Shown: positions 46,474 through 54,689, counted from the stretch's first letter. The stretch: 64,000 nucleotides of DNA from Bacteroidales bacterium (GCA_024636955.1 JAGXGB010000018.1:1-64000); one strand, 5' to 3'. Notes: generated from the letters alone by a model not told the origin. Made by a program: numbers and translations.

Positions 46474-47405
46474 ATGAAAACCATAGTTATAGTCGCTTTT
46501 GTATTTATCGGCGTCATTACTCACAGCGCACAAATAGTTTATTGCCAGGACAATAAATATATACCGATTACAAACTTTAATAATAAAACACTTATTACAG
46601 TTCAGTTAGGTAATAAAACTATACATGAAATTTTGCTCGATACGGGATTCCCTTTTGATGGCATCATTATTTACAATCCTGTATATCGTGATTCGCTTGA
46701 TCTTTCAAATGCTGCTACAGTATCTCTTAGTGGAGCCGGCAGTGGTAATAATCAAAATGCCCTGATGATTGATTCTGCAAGTTTCTTCGTTGGAAACCAT
46801 CAGTTTAATAACCAAAGAATTGTTGTTTTGCTGAGCGATATCTATAAGGGATTTCCTTCTAATGGAATTATCGGTCATTCACTTTTCGGAAATTATGCCG
46901 TTGAAATAGATTATGATAAGAATATATTAGTTTTGCATGATTTCGATCTACTCAAACCGGATTCCAGTTTTACCAAAATACCAATTTACTTTAAGGATGG
47001 CCGAATGATACCTTGGATCGACGTCTCTGTTGTTATAGAAAATGAAGACCTTGTTAGCATTTCGGCATACATTGATTTTGCCGATAGAGATCCTATGGTG
47101 TTGCTTGAGCGACAAACTATGAAATTTCCCGTACCCAAAACATCAGAAAAAAAAATATCGGTACTGGGCTTAGTGGTGATATCTATGGAAGCACAGGAAA
47201 AATAACAAAACTTATTATTGGCGACTTTCAGCTTAATAATGTATTAATTTCTCTTGCACCGGCAGATGTGAGATCAAGGCAGAACAATGCTGATGCCGTT
47301 ATTGGAGGTGGAGCACTGAACAGGTTCAATCTGATATTTGATTATAAAAACAAGAATCTATATTTAAAACCCAATAAAACATACAGCAAACCATTCACGG
47401 ATTAA
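46474..47405 (+). pseudogene. Retropepsin-like aspartyl protease, frameshifted in an A9 run
   Basis: The signal-bearing first part (46474-47146, to residue about 225) has the catalytic LDTGFPFDG motif and a second segment (SAYIDFADRDP). The reading frame then breaks at nine adenines (47147-47155). In the +2 frame from 47154 the homologous C-terminal half continues without a stop to 47405: IGTGLSGDIYGSTGK, then DAVIGGGALNRFN, then FDYKNKNLYLKP. Restoring one base (or losing two) rebuilds a protein of about 309 residues. It is either a recent mutation, a homopolymer sequencing error, or transcriptional/ribosomal slippage on the A9 tract. The unshifted frame stops at 47205. Confidence 0.88.
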
Positions 47406-47432
47406 TACCTTATCTCCTTATATTGGAAATAA

Positions 47433-47474
47433 GGCTTCACACAGACAGCCTGAACATGACCGCCAGTATGAAGT
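47433..47474. repeat. Hairpin element copy 2
   Basis: ggcttcacaca...gtatgaagt, similar to 45561-45601. The terminal arm CTTCACAC/GTATGAAG differs from copy 1 by paired changes that keep most pairing. Confidence 0.65.
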
Positions 47475-47604
47475 AACAACTTACATCAAGTCAAAAATTC
47501 CATATCAAATACGAATTTCAAAAAGTGTATATCGACATTGGCAAAGATTACAAAAAAAAGAACTTAACCGTTAGCACAGTATAAACTCAATTGGTGATGG
47601 AAGA

Positions 47605-47925
47605 ATGGAACAAGATCCTGTATTATTAAGTGAACTCTTCCTATTGATTCTTTTCTTAGGATCGATCACTTTTTTATTAGGTGCTGTTTTTCAGTCATAT
47701 ATTCTATGGAAAAACAAGAAACCGATTTGGACAAGCTTGACTGTAATTATTCTTACAAGAATATTGTCCATTATTGGTTCATTCTATATTTGGGCATTTT
47801 GGCAGTTACCTTTTGACATAATGTTTTTATTTATCTTTCTGCCAGCAGTTTTACCCGAATTGATATTTAGTCCTTTAGTTTTAATGCTTTTCGGAAATAA
47901 GCTCCATAAAATTAAAACCAAATAA
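47605..47925 (+). CDS. Small membrane protein, unknown function
   Basis: 106 residues with three hydrophobic segments (about 9-30, 42-61 and 68-96) and a basic tail (NKLHKIKTK). No family recognised. Starts at ATG 47605 after a short noncoding stretch; the run of small genes after it has similar size and AT content. Confidence 0.6.
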   Translation: MEQDPVLLSELFLLILFLGSITFLLGAVFQSYILWKNKKPIWTSLTVIILTRILSIIGSFYIWAFWQLPFDIMFLFIFLPAVLPELIFSPLVLMLFGNKLHKIKTK

Positions 47926-47985
47926 AAGTCATCAACCTAATGCCCTAATGGAACAGCCTTAGAATCATTAAAAATCTATAAAACA

Positions 47986-48450
47986 ATGCAGCGGAAAATA
48001 ACCTGGATGCTTTTTTTAATTTTTGGAATTAGTGCCCTATTTAGCTCTTGCCAAAAAAGGATTGAACCCATACATACTGTAACCTATGTTTATAAAAACG
48101 AAACTACTTCCAATCTGGTTATAGAGGTCTATGATAATGGGATAAAATTTAAGCATTTCCCCATTTCACCTAATGAAGAGGTTGAAACTGGCACTACCCG
48201 TGAAGAAGGTCCAGCTCCCTTTTTGTTTTATGAACCTACAATGAAGTATGGAGATTCTGTCGTTATTCGATTTAGTGATAATCGCTGCATAAATTTTTCC
48301 AGAAATAGTGGAGTTGATATTTACGGGGATAAGATTTTTGATTACCGTAAATATGATAATTACAGCGAACAATTAGTTTCGGGTAATACTTTTACACTGA
48401 TTTATTCAATAACAGAAGAAGACTACAATTCTTCATTAGCGTGTGAATGA
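47986..48450 (+). CDS. Small lipoprotein, unknown function
   Basis: 154 residues. Lipoprotein signal MQRKITWMLFLIFGISALFSSC (cysteine 22), then a beta-rich domain with TVTYVYKNETTSNLVIEVYDNGI. No recognised family. It lies between two other orphan genes. Confidence 0.65.
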   Translation: MQRKITWMLFLIFGISALFSSCQKRIEPIHTVTYVYKNETTSNLVIEVYDNGIKFKHFPISPNEEVETGTTREEGPAPFLFYEPTMKYGDSVVIRFSDNRCINFSRNSGVDIYGDKIFDYRKYDNYSEQLVSGNTFTLIYSITEEDYNSSLACE

Positions 48451-48507
48451 CAAAATGCTAATAATAAGAGCTTATGCAAGCAGAGTGGATACGATAGTGA
48501 AGTAGAA

Positions 48508-48885
48508 ATGATAGAAACAAAAATTGAAGAAAAAATGGAAGAGAAAAGCGGACTTGAAAAGCTTTTGGAAAACCTTACAGAATTTGGATTGTTTCCTAAT
48601 GTTTCTGTGGTAAATAAAGGTGCACTTTTCCCATCACAAAATAGATTTGCAAATAGTTATACCGTTACAGCATTATTGTCGGACTCAATATATTTTTTAG
48701 CTCGTTCCAATGTATCTTCCTCATTCACTGGCATATATTCTTCAATTGAACTTCCTTTAGAAGTAGAATATGAAGTATTCAAAAGAAATTGGTTTGATTT
48801 TCTCTTTTTCCCCAAAAGACAAAAACTTGGAGTTAAGTATTTAGATGAGAATTTAACAGTAGTTTCTCCAAAATGGGAATGCTAA
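48508..48885 (+). CDS. Hypothetical protein, unknown function
   Basis: 125 residues. N terminus with a charged helix (MIETKIEEKMEEKSGLEKLLENL), then a beta-rich region ending SPKWEC. No signal peptide or known domain. Real because the composition fits a folded protein and a short co-directional gap (57 bp) links it to its neighbour. Confidence 0.55.
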   Translation: MIETKIEEKMEEKSGLEKLLENLTEFGLFPNVSVVNKGALFPSQNRFANSYTVTALLSDSIYFLARSNVSSSFTGIYSSIELPLEVEYEVFKRNWFDFLFFPKRQKLGVKYLDENLTVVSPKWEC

Positions 48886-48914
48886 ATGAGCGCTGAGTGC
48901 TAAATGCAAAAAAA

Positions 48915-49718
48915 ATGATCGAACAAAAAGAATTAAAGCAAGATGGATACTCCATTTTCTATTATGTATCGGGTAATAGGGAAAAGGACTTAATTGTTTT
49001 TCTGCATCCGGCATTTGCTGATCACCGGTGTTTTGATAAGCAGTTGGATCATTTCGCGAAGGAATTCTGCATTATTACGATTGATATGCTTGGTCACGGA
49101 TTGTCGGGAGCTAAGAAAGCTAAGGATAAGATCGATGCCTCGATTCATCACATCAACGCAATTCTGGATAGGGAAGGGTACAGTCGGGCGCATTTTGTAG
49201 GAGTATCGATGGGAACGTTGATTGCGCAGTATTATTCGCTGCACTTTCCGGATAAAGTAAGGTCGATGACTATTTTAGGCGGATACGATATAAATGGCGA
49301 CAATAGAGAAATATCAAAGGCACAGCGCTCAGAGAACATCAAGTGGATATTCAAGGCCCTGTTCTCCATGAATTCCTTCAGGCGATACGTAGCATCAGTT
49401 TCTGTATCCAATCTGGTAGAGCAGGTCCGTTTCTACGAAATGGCATCCCTGTTCACCAGAAAATCATTTATAGTGATGTCGGGCCTTGGTAACGTTCTAA
49501 AACAGCGGGATAATATCACAAGAAACTTTCCATTGCTTATACTCAGCGGCGACAACGATATTGAGCTGGCCAGGAGAATGAGTGAGAAGTGGCATAACAA
49601 CGAGCCAACAAGCAAATTCCAAATAATTCAAAACGCAGGCCACTGCGCCAATATGGATAATGCCGATGAATTCAATCGCATTGTAATGGGTTTTATTAAA
49701 GACGCGCCAACTAATTAA
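48915..49718 (+). CDS. Alpha/beta hydrolase
   Basis: 267 residues from ATG 48915 (MIEQKELKQDGYSIFYYVSG); the six extra codons from a GTG at 48897 come from a gagtgct-type repeat and are unlikely. Oxyanion region FLHPAFADHR, nucleophile in GVSMGTLIA (Ser), acid in SGDNDIE, and His in NAGHCANMD complete the triad. No membrane anchor. Substrate unknown; family covers esterases and lactonases. Confidence 0.88.
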   Translation: MIEQKELKQDGYSIFYYVSGNREKDLIVFLHPAFADHRCFDKQLDHFAKEFCIITIDMLGHGLSGAKKAKDKIDASIHHINAILDREGYSRAHFVGVSMGTLIAQYYSLHFPDKVRSMTILGGYDINGDNREISKAQRSENIKWIFKALFSMNSFRRYVASVSVSNLVEQVRFYEMASLFTRKSFIVMSGLGNVLKQRDNITRNFPLLILSGDNDIELARRMSEKWHNNEPTSKFQIIQNAGHCANMDNADEFNRIVMGFIKDAPTN

Positions 49719-49737
49719 TAATGACAAGGTCATTCCG

Positions 49738-49784
49738 ACGAAGGAGGAACCCCACCGATTGAGAAAGCTCACGAAGGAGGAACC
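49738..49784. repeat. Direct repeat acgaaggaggaacc x2
   Basis: 14-base copies at 49738-49751 and 49771-49784, 33 bases apart. Confidence 0.85.
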
Positions 49785-49815
49785 TTGCCGTTCTTTTAAA
49801 CATTCCTTTCATTTC

Positions 49816-49898
49816 GCCCTGTCAGGGCTTGAAAATTATTATATCCAAATAACACGATGGGTTTCACCCATCGCTGACATATTACGCCCTTTCAGGGC
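49816..49898. repeat. REP-like element with three hairpins
   Basis: GCCCTGTCAGGGC (49816-49828), GATGGGT-TTC-ACCCATC (49856-49872) and GCCCT-TTC-AGGGC (49886-49898). A layout I recall from many Bacteroidota genomes, not verified here. Confidence 0.7.
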
Positions 49899-49909
49899 TA
49901 TTTCCCCTT

Positions 49910-49923
49910 GTTACATTTGTAAC
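49910..49923. promoter_or_regulatory. Operator-like palindrome GTTACATTTGTAAC
   Basis: Perfect palindrome with a 2-base spacer, the best copy of the motif repeated upstream of the XRE gene. Confidence 0.45.
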
Positions 49924-50079
49924 ACACCTATTTTCCCTTACATTTTACTCCCTTCTGCATAATTCATATTCCCCACTATTACAACCTACAAAGTATTCTT
50001 AACTAAATAAACACTTCATAATTAGTATTTAATGCCATCATTGGCATTTGCTCTATATTGAGAAAAGTGTTAAATAGTG

Positions 50080-50157
50080 TATACATTTGTAACATTAAAA
50101 CATGAATATCTGTATATACATTTGTAACTAATTGTAACAACTGTAAACATTTGTAAT
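50080..50157 (+). promoter_or_regulatory. Three operator-like TATACATTTGTAAC sites
   Basis: Copies at 50080-50093 (TATACATTTGTAAC), 50115-50128 (same sequence) and 50144-50157 (TAAACATTTGTAAT). Confidence 0.5.
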
Positions 50158-50404
50158 TAGTCGGATATTATGCTTATGCAGAATATACCACAAAGATAAT
50201 CAGTTACTAAGCATTGCTTATGTCAATTACTAAGCGAGATATGCAATATAATTAGCGGAGTACTGATGTTAATTATAGATAGATCATAAAATACACTATA
50301 TCAGTCTGTTATAAATTACTACTGAAGTAAGTTGTAATAATCGTATTTTTTGTTGGTAGACAACAACTGTATCATTTGGATTAGTTGTATATTTGAATGG
50401 TGAA

Positions 50405-50418
50405 GTTACAAATGTATT
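50405..50418 (-). promoter_or_regulatory. Operator-like copy overlapping the XRE leader
   Basis: Reverse-oriented AATACATTTGTAAC, five bases before the ATG at 50423. A repressor bound here would block its own expression. Confidence 0.5.
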
Positions 50419-50422
50419 AATT

Positions 50423-51091
50423 ATGAACGACAGAATATCATTAGTACTGCGTACTAAAAACATCACCCCTTCTCAGCTTGCAGATGAAATTGGAGTGCAA
50501 CGGTCGGGCGTTTCACATATTTTGAACGGGAGGAATAAACCGAGTCTGGACTTTATACAGAAGCTTCTAAAAAGATATCCGGATATCAGCATGGCGTGGT
50601 TGATGCTTGGTGAAGGTGCAATGATGAACCCATACCCTGCTGCAGGTGGTGAGGCAAATAAACCGCCGGCAACCAAAGCGCCTCTTATGGATTTGTTTCA
50701 GTTAGACGATGATCCTCAGGATGAGGAAGGCAGTAATGACGAGCAAGGAGATTATTATGATGATGAGCTGCCTGATTCATCTGAAGCGGAAGACCTTGAA
50801 GAGGATGATTCCGCTCAGAAAGAAGTGAGTCGTGATGAAGAGAGTATACCATACAGCAAAGCATCGGGCATACGACCCGAGGGAAACAGCATCCCCGGAA
50901 GAGCATCAGCCGGTAAACAAGAGAGACAAATACCCAGTATATCCGGAAAGGAATCTATTGGAATCCCCGAAAGGGAAACCCACGGTAAACAAGGAAGACA
51001 AGCACCAGGTATCCCCGGAAGGGAAATAACCAGGATAGTGATCTTCTACAGCGACAGGAGTTTCACGGAATATTATCCCGGAAACGAGTAA
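50423..51091 (+). CDS. XRE-family transcriptional regulator with expanded C-terminal region
   Basis: 222 residues from ATG 50423 (MNDRISLVLRTKNITPSQLADEIGV); a TTG 30 bases upstream is less likely because it would sit upstream of the operator-like site. HTH_3 domain at about 1-60 with VQRSGVSHILNGRNKPSLDF. Next comes an acidic stretch (EAEDLEEDDSAQKE), then low-complexity repeated units such as GKQERQIP, GIPERETHGKQGRQ and PGIPGRE, and an end REITRIVIFYSDRSFTEYYP. That last segment is a conserved tail of Bacteroidota XRE proteins. It may autoregulate through the repeated near-palindromes. Cellular target unknown. Confidence 0.85.
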   Translation: MNDRISLVLRTKNITPSQLADEIGVQRSGVSHILNGRNKPSLDFIQKLLKRYPDISMAWLMLGEGAMMNPYPAAGGEANKPPATKAPLMDLFQLDDDPQDEEGSNDEQGDYYDDELPDSSEAEDLEEDDSAQKEVSRDEESIPYSKASGIRPEGNSIPGRASAGKQERQIPSISGKESIGIPERETHGKQGRQAPGIPGREITRIVIFYSDRSFTEYYPGNE

Positions 51092-51104
51092 TTAAGGGAT
51101 AAAA

Positions 51105-51524
51105 TTACACTCTATCAAATTCCGAAAAGAAGAAAGCAGCTTCCATAATTGCATTTTCATCACTATCAGAGCCGTGAACCGCATTGTTCTGGATTGAAGT
51201 GCCAAAAAGCTGGCGTATTGTGCCGGTTGCAGCTTCAGCAGGGTTGGTGGCACCGATTAGATCGCGGTAAGCATTTACTGCATTATCCTTCTCAAGTACA
51301 GCAGCAATAACAGGTCCGGATGACATAAACGCCACCAGATCGTTATAAAAAGGCCTTTCCTTATGAATTTCGTAGAATTTAGATGCCTTTTCGTGCGACA
51401 GGCTTACCAGCTTCAGGGCGCGCAGTGAAAATCCGGAATTAATAATAGCATCAAGTATTTTACCTGACTGAAGGTTGCGCACCGCTTCGGGCTTAATCAT
51501 TGTAAAAGTTATTGTACCTGCCAT
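51105..51524 (-). CDS. ndk: Nucleoside diphosphate kinase
   Basis: 139 residues from ATG 51524 (MAGTITFTMIKPEAVRN); 29 more codons are open upstream but do not match the family. Catalytic His in NAVHGSDS, TNPAEAATGTIRQLFG, and ends FFFSEFDRV. Transfers phosphate from ATP to NDPs in the cytoplasm. Divergent to nrnA; a leftward promoter with TTG, 20 bases, TATATTTA (51552-51582) precedes it. Confidence 0.95.
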   Translation of the reverse strand: MAGTITFTMIKPEAVRNLQSGKILDAIINSGFSLRALKLVSLSHEKASKFYEIHKERPFYNDLVAFMSSGPVIAAVLEKDNAVNAYRDLIGATNPAEAATGTIRQLFGTSIQNNAVHGSDSDENAIMEAAFFFSEFDRV

Positions 51525-51551
51525 GGTTTGTGTTTTAACATTATAGGGATG

Positions 51552-51582
51552 TAAATATATAAAATTTGATAAACAGGCACAA
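51552..51582 (-). promoter_or_regulatory. Candidate ndk promoter (TTG-N20-TATATTTA)
   Basis: On the minus strand TTG (51582-51580) and TATATTTA (51559-51552) are 20 bases apart, a fair match to the Bacteroidota -33/-7 pattern with A instead of the last G. Confidence 0.4.
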
Positions 51583-51596
51583 TTAACAATAATCAG

Positions 51597-51604
51597 TATT
51601 TTTG
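51597..51604 (+). promoter_or_regulatory. Candidate nrnA -7 element TATTTTTG
   Basis: Matches TAnnTTTG. Its final G is the first base of the GTG sometimes taken as nrnA start, so that GTG would not be transcribed. Confidence 0.4.
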
Positions 51605-51645
51605 TGTTCAATTATCAACAACATTCATTAAACTTCTCTATCAAT

Positions 51646-52692
51646 TTGTACCGATTCAATAAACACAACCTCAGTGAGGTAAAAAGGTTGCTGACCGATA
51701 AAAAGAAAATTCTGATCACCACCCATTACAATCCTGACGGAGATGCTATAGGCTCATCGCTTGCATTATACCATTACCTGAAAGCCAAAGGTAATGATGT
51801 TGAGACACTTATACCGAACGATGTGCCACAATTCCTTCAGTGGATGCCGGGTATAGAGGATGCAACAATATATTATCATCATGCGAAAAAGGCTGACAAA
51901 CTGTTAAAAGAAGCAGAGATCATATTTTGTTTGGACTACAACGCATTCTCACGGGTGAATCTTTTCGAGAAGCAGCTTGCAGCAGCACCGGGCATAAAAA
52001 TACTGATAGACCATCATCCGGAGCCTGAAAACCAGTTTGACCACATGCTTTCGGTAATACCCGTATCCTCAACCGCCGAACTGATATACGACTTCATAAG
52101 CGCTCTGGGCGATGGGGATATGATCAACGTTGACATGGGCACCAACATATATGTAGGCATGATGACCGACACAGGGTCATTCAGTTATGCCAGCAACTAC
52201 CCGTATACACTGGAAACAGTGGCCGATTTGATTAAAAAAGGTGTAGATACTGAACTGATACACAGGCTTGTGTACGACACCTATTCGGAAAACAGGATGC
52301 GCTTGCTGGGCTATTGCCTGAGCGAAAAACTGGTAGTACTAAACGAATTTTCAACTGCCTACATATCGCTCACCAAAGAAGATATGGCAAAATTCTCCTT
52401 CCAGCCGGGTGATACAGAGGGGGTGGTTAACTTCGCACTGTCGATCAAGAACATAAGCTTCGCCGCATTCTTCACTGAAAAGAAGGAAAGCGTAAGAATT
52501 TCATTCAGATCGAAGTCAGACTTCTCAGTCAATGAATTCGCAAAAGCCCATTACGGCGGGGGCGGTCACAAGAATGCCGCGGGAGGCGATTCGTCCTTAT
52601 CCATGGAAGAAACACTCAAACAATTCACTGAACTGCTGCCTCTATACAAAGATGCACTCGTATCGGCAGCACAAAAAAGCTCCATACTATGA
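51646..52692 (+). CDS. nrnA: DHH/DHHA1 phosphoesterase NrnA (oligoribonuclease / pAp phosphatase)
   Basis: 348 residues if started at TTG 51646. An in-frame GTG at 51604 gives 362 residues, but that GTG overlaps a -7 promoter candidate and would leave an overlong N terminus. Motifs: THYNPDGDAIGSSL, DYNAFSR, LIDHHPEP (DHH), and the C-terminal DHHA1 GGGGHKNAAGG. It degrades 2-5-mer RNAs and pAp in the cytoplasm. Its stop (TGA 52690-52692) overlaps the ATG of a mini-ORF in a duplicated junction before the FKBP lipoprotein gene. Confidence 0.92.
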   Translation: MYRFNKHNLSEVKRLLTDKKKILITTHYNPDGDAIGSSLALYHYLKAKGNDVETLIPNDVPQFLQWMPGIEDATIYYHHAKKADKLLKEAEIIFCLDYNAFSRVNLFEKQLAAAPGIKILIDHHPEPENQFDHMLSVIPVSSTAELIYDFISALGDGDMINVDMGTNIYVGMMTDTGSFSYASNYPYTLETVADLIKKGVDTELIHRLVYDTYSENRMRLLGYCLSEKLVVLNEFSTAYISLTKEDMAKFSFQPGDTEGVVNFALSIKNISFAAFFTEKKESVRISFRSKSDFSVNEFAKAHYGGGGHKNAAGGDSSLSMEETLKQFTELLPLYKDALVSAAQKSSIL

Positions 52693-52746
52693 TCAGGGTA
52701 ATATCTTTAGCACAAAAAAGCTCCATACTATGATCAGGGTAATATC
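52668..52746 (+). repeat. 38-bp tandem duplication across the nrnA stop and FKBP start
   Basis: Exact 38-bp copies at 52668-52705 and 52709-52746 with a TTT spacer. Copy 1 holds the nrnA stop TGA overlapping an ATG (52689); that ATG opens a 14-residue ORF (MIRVISLAQKSSIL) which ends at TGA 52731-52733, overlapping the ATG at 52730 of the lipoprotein. Confidence 0.95.
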
Positions 52747-53275
52747 GTTAATTATAATTGCTGTTATAATTACACTATCTATTTCCACAGGACTGCTTTC
52801 ATGCGGTAACCGGGAAGAAACTCCTGAAAAGGAGATAAATCCGAAAGCACTTGAAAAGCCATTGATAAATGCCAACAAACAGGCAATAAAAGCAGAAGAA
52901 GATCAGATAAACAACTACATACGACGGTATAACTGGCAATTGCAGGAGACGGGTTCGGGTTTGCGCTATGGGATATACAAAAAAGGCACCGGAGAGAAAG
53001 CCGAAACAGGTAAAGTGGCAACTGTCAACTACACAGTAGAACTGATTACCGGCGAAGTAATATATTCATCGGAACAATCGGGCCCAAAAACCTTCATGAT
53101 TGGCAGGGGAGGCGTGGAAAGCGGACTGGAGGAAGGAATATTATTATTACGGGTAGGTGACCATGCAAAATTAATCATACCTTCGCATCTTGGATATGGG
53201 CTGCTGGGCGACCAGGACAAAGTGCCCCCAAAATCAACGCTTATCTATGATATTGAACTTCTTGACTTAAAATAA
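52730..53275 (+). CDS. GldI-like FKBP-type peptidyl-prolyl isomerase lipoprotein
   Basis: 181 residues from ATG 52730. Lipoprotein signal MIRVISLIIIAVIITLSIST followed by GLLSC (cysteine 25), then a charged helical linker with INNYIRRYNWQLQETGSGLRYGIYKKGTG and an FKBP domain (GLEEGILLLRVGDHAKLIIPSHLGYG, ending TLIYDIELLDLK). These patterns are like GldI, a gliding-motility-associated FKBP lipoprotein; the T9SS proteins in the window fit that, but other gld genes are not here. Translationally coupled to nrnA by a duplicated ATGA junction. Confidence 0.8.
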   Translation: MIRVISLIIIAVIITLSISTGLLSCGNREETPEKEINPKALEKPLINANKQAIKAEEDQINNYIRRYNWQLQETGSGLRYGIYKKGTGEKAETGKVATVNYTVELITGEVIYSSEQSGPKTFMIGRGGVESGLEEGILLLRVGDHAKLIIPSHLGYGLLGDQDKVPPKSTLIYDIELLDLK

Positions 53276-53305
53276 TCACTAATCTTATTTAACATCATTA
53301 TCAGA

Positions 53306-54634
53306 ATGAAATACAGAAACATTTATTTCCTGATGCTTACCATGGCAATATCTATGGGCATAATCGGATGTTCTGAACACCGGGGATACAAAAAAACGGA
53401 TGACGGATTGTATTACAAGATTCACGTAAAATCGGATGATACAACAACCCTGAGACCGGGCATGGTTTTAAACCTGAAACTGCAGTATTCTATCAATGAT
53501 TCAGTGTTGTTTAACACAGCTGATATTCCACAGGACTTCATGCTCCCGTTAACCGAACCATCATATCCTGGTGACTTCTACGCAGGACTGGCAATGATGA
53601 ATCCGGGCGACAGTGCTACCTTTATTACATCAGCCGATTCATTCTTCCTCAAAACCATCAAAATGCCTCAATTACCTGATTCCACGTTTAAGGGAAAAGA
53701 GATATTCTTTGCTGTGAAGCTTATATCAGCGAAGACAGAGGCACAAATGGAAGCTGAGTATAAGGAAAAAATGGAAGAAGCAAAGGCAGCTGAGTTGAGC
53801 ATACTGCAAAACTACCTGCAGACTTCAAGCATTACTGTAGCTCCGTTGCCATCAGGCTTATACTTTATTGAAACCCAAAAAGGAAACGGACAAAAACCTA
53901 AAGTTGGTGATTTCGGCAAGATTCACTTCAAGGTGTCTACCATTGAAGGCGGTCAGATTTACTCAACATACGATCAGGGCGAACCAATGATGTGGGAAAG
54001 TGGTAAAGACTTTGATACAAAGGGTGTTACTGAAGCATTGGCACTCCTGTCGAAAGGATCAAAAGCATCTATCATAGTTCCATCCTCACTGGCATTTGGC
54101 GAGCAGGGCAGGGGACAAATGGTTGCTCCATACACTACATTATTGTATGACCTCGAACTGGTTGATGTACTTACTAAGGCTCAGGTTGAAAAAGAGAGAG
54201 CTAACAAGGAAAAAGCTGCCGCTGAGCAGAAAGAAAAAGCAGGCAGAGAAGAAATGTCTAACCTACAGAGTTACATTAAGTCAAATAACATCACTGCAAC
54301 ACCAACTGCTTCGGGTATGTATTACATAGAAGAATCCAAAGGCACTGGCGCACAGGCTGCTTCAGGTAAAACTGTTAAAGTTCATTACACCGGTACCCTG
54401 CTGAACGGAACAAAATTTGATTCTTCCCTCGATCGTGGAGAACCATTTGAATTTGTATTAGGACAACGACAGGTTATCCAGGGATGGGAAGAAGGCATTG
54501 CCATGATGAAAGTAGGAGGCAAAGCAAAACTGATCATCCCATCAAAGTTAGGCTACGGTCCCGATGGCCGCATGCCAACAATACCACCAAGTGCAACACT
54601 TGTGTTTGATGTTGAGCTACTGGAAGTGAAATAA
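53306..54634 (+). CDS. Lipoprotein with three FKBP-type domains
   Basis: 442 residues. Lipoprotein signal with GIIGC (Cys22). Three FKBP-like domains at about 45-160, 190-290 and 335-442, separated by charged helical linkers (EAEYKEKMEEAKAAEL, VEKERANKEKAAAEQKEKAGREE). Only the third has a full catalytic set (VKVHYTGTLLNGTKFDSS, QRQVIQGWEEGI, GYGPDG). Domains 1 and 2 are degenerate and may be chaperone-like. Follows the GldI-like gene by 30 bp; a likely chaperone pair for envelope proteins. Ends at a strong terminator. Confidence 0.88.
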   Translation: MKYRNIYFLMLTMAISMGIIGCSEHRGYKKTDDGLYYKIHVKSDDTTTLRPGMVLNLKLQYSINDSVLFNTADIPQDFMLPLTEPSYPGDFYAGLAMMNPGDSATFITSADSFFLKTIKMPQLPDSTFKGKEIFFAVKLISAKTEAQMEAEYKEKMEEAKAAELSILQNYLQTSSITVAPLPSGLYFIETQKGNGQKPKVGDFGKIHFKVSTIEGGQIYSTYDQGEPMMWESGKDFDTKGVTEALALLSKGSKASIIVPSSLAFGEQGRGQMVAPYTTLLYDLELVDVLTKAQVEKERANKEKAAAEQKEKAGREEMSNLQSYIKSNNITATPTASGMYYIEESKGTGAQAASGKTVKVHYTGTLLNGTKFDSSLDRGEPFEFVLGQRQVIQGWEEGIAMMKVGGKAKLIIPSKLGYGPDGRMPTIPPSATLVFDVELLEVK

Positions 54635-54652
54635 ATTATAATTCTTCACAAC

Positions 54653-54685
54653 AATAAAAAAGCCGCGAAAAGCGGCTTTTTTATT
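54653..54685 (+). terminator. Rho-independent terminator after the FKBP genes
   Basis: 14-bp perfect arms (54653-54666 and 54672-54685, AATAAAAAAGCCGC type) with a GAAAA loop. The GC-rich core is followed by a T run within the arm (TTTTTTATT). Confidence 0.92.
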
Positions 54686-54689
54686 GAGT

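Larger units (their letters stand above)
49719..50422. other. Intergenic region before the XRE regulator
   Basis: 704 bp without a gene. It contains the direct repeat acgaaggaggaacc (49738-49751, 49771-49784), a three-hairpin REP-like element (49816-49898) and reiterated operator-like sites upstream of the regulator. Confidence 0.6.

Noticed and set aside
45561-47474. attC-like integron sites
   Set aside because: The hairpins lack a clear RYYYAAC/GTTRRRY pair, no integrase is in the window, and gene orientation is not cassette-like enough.
51604-51645. GTG at 51604 as nrnA start
   Set aside because: It overlaps a TATTTTTG -7 candidate and would add an unusual N terminus; kept only as an alternative.
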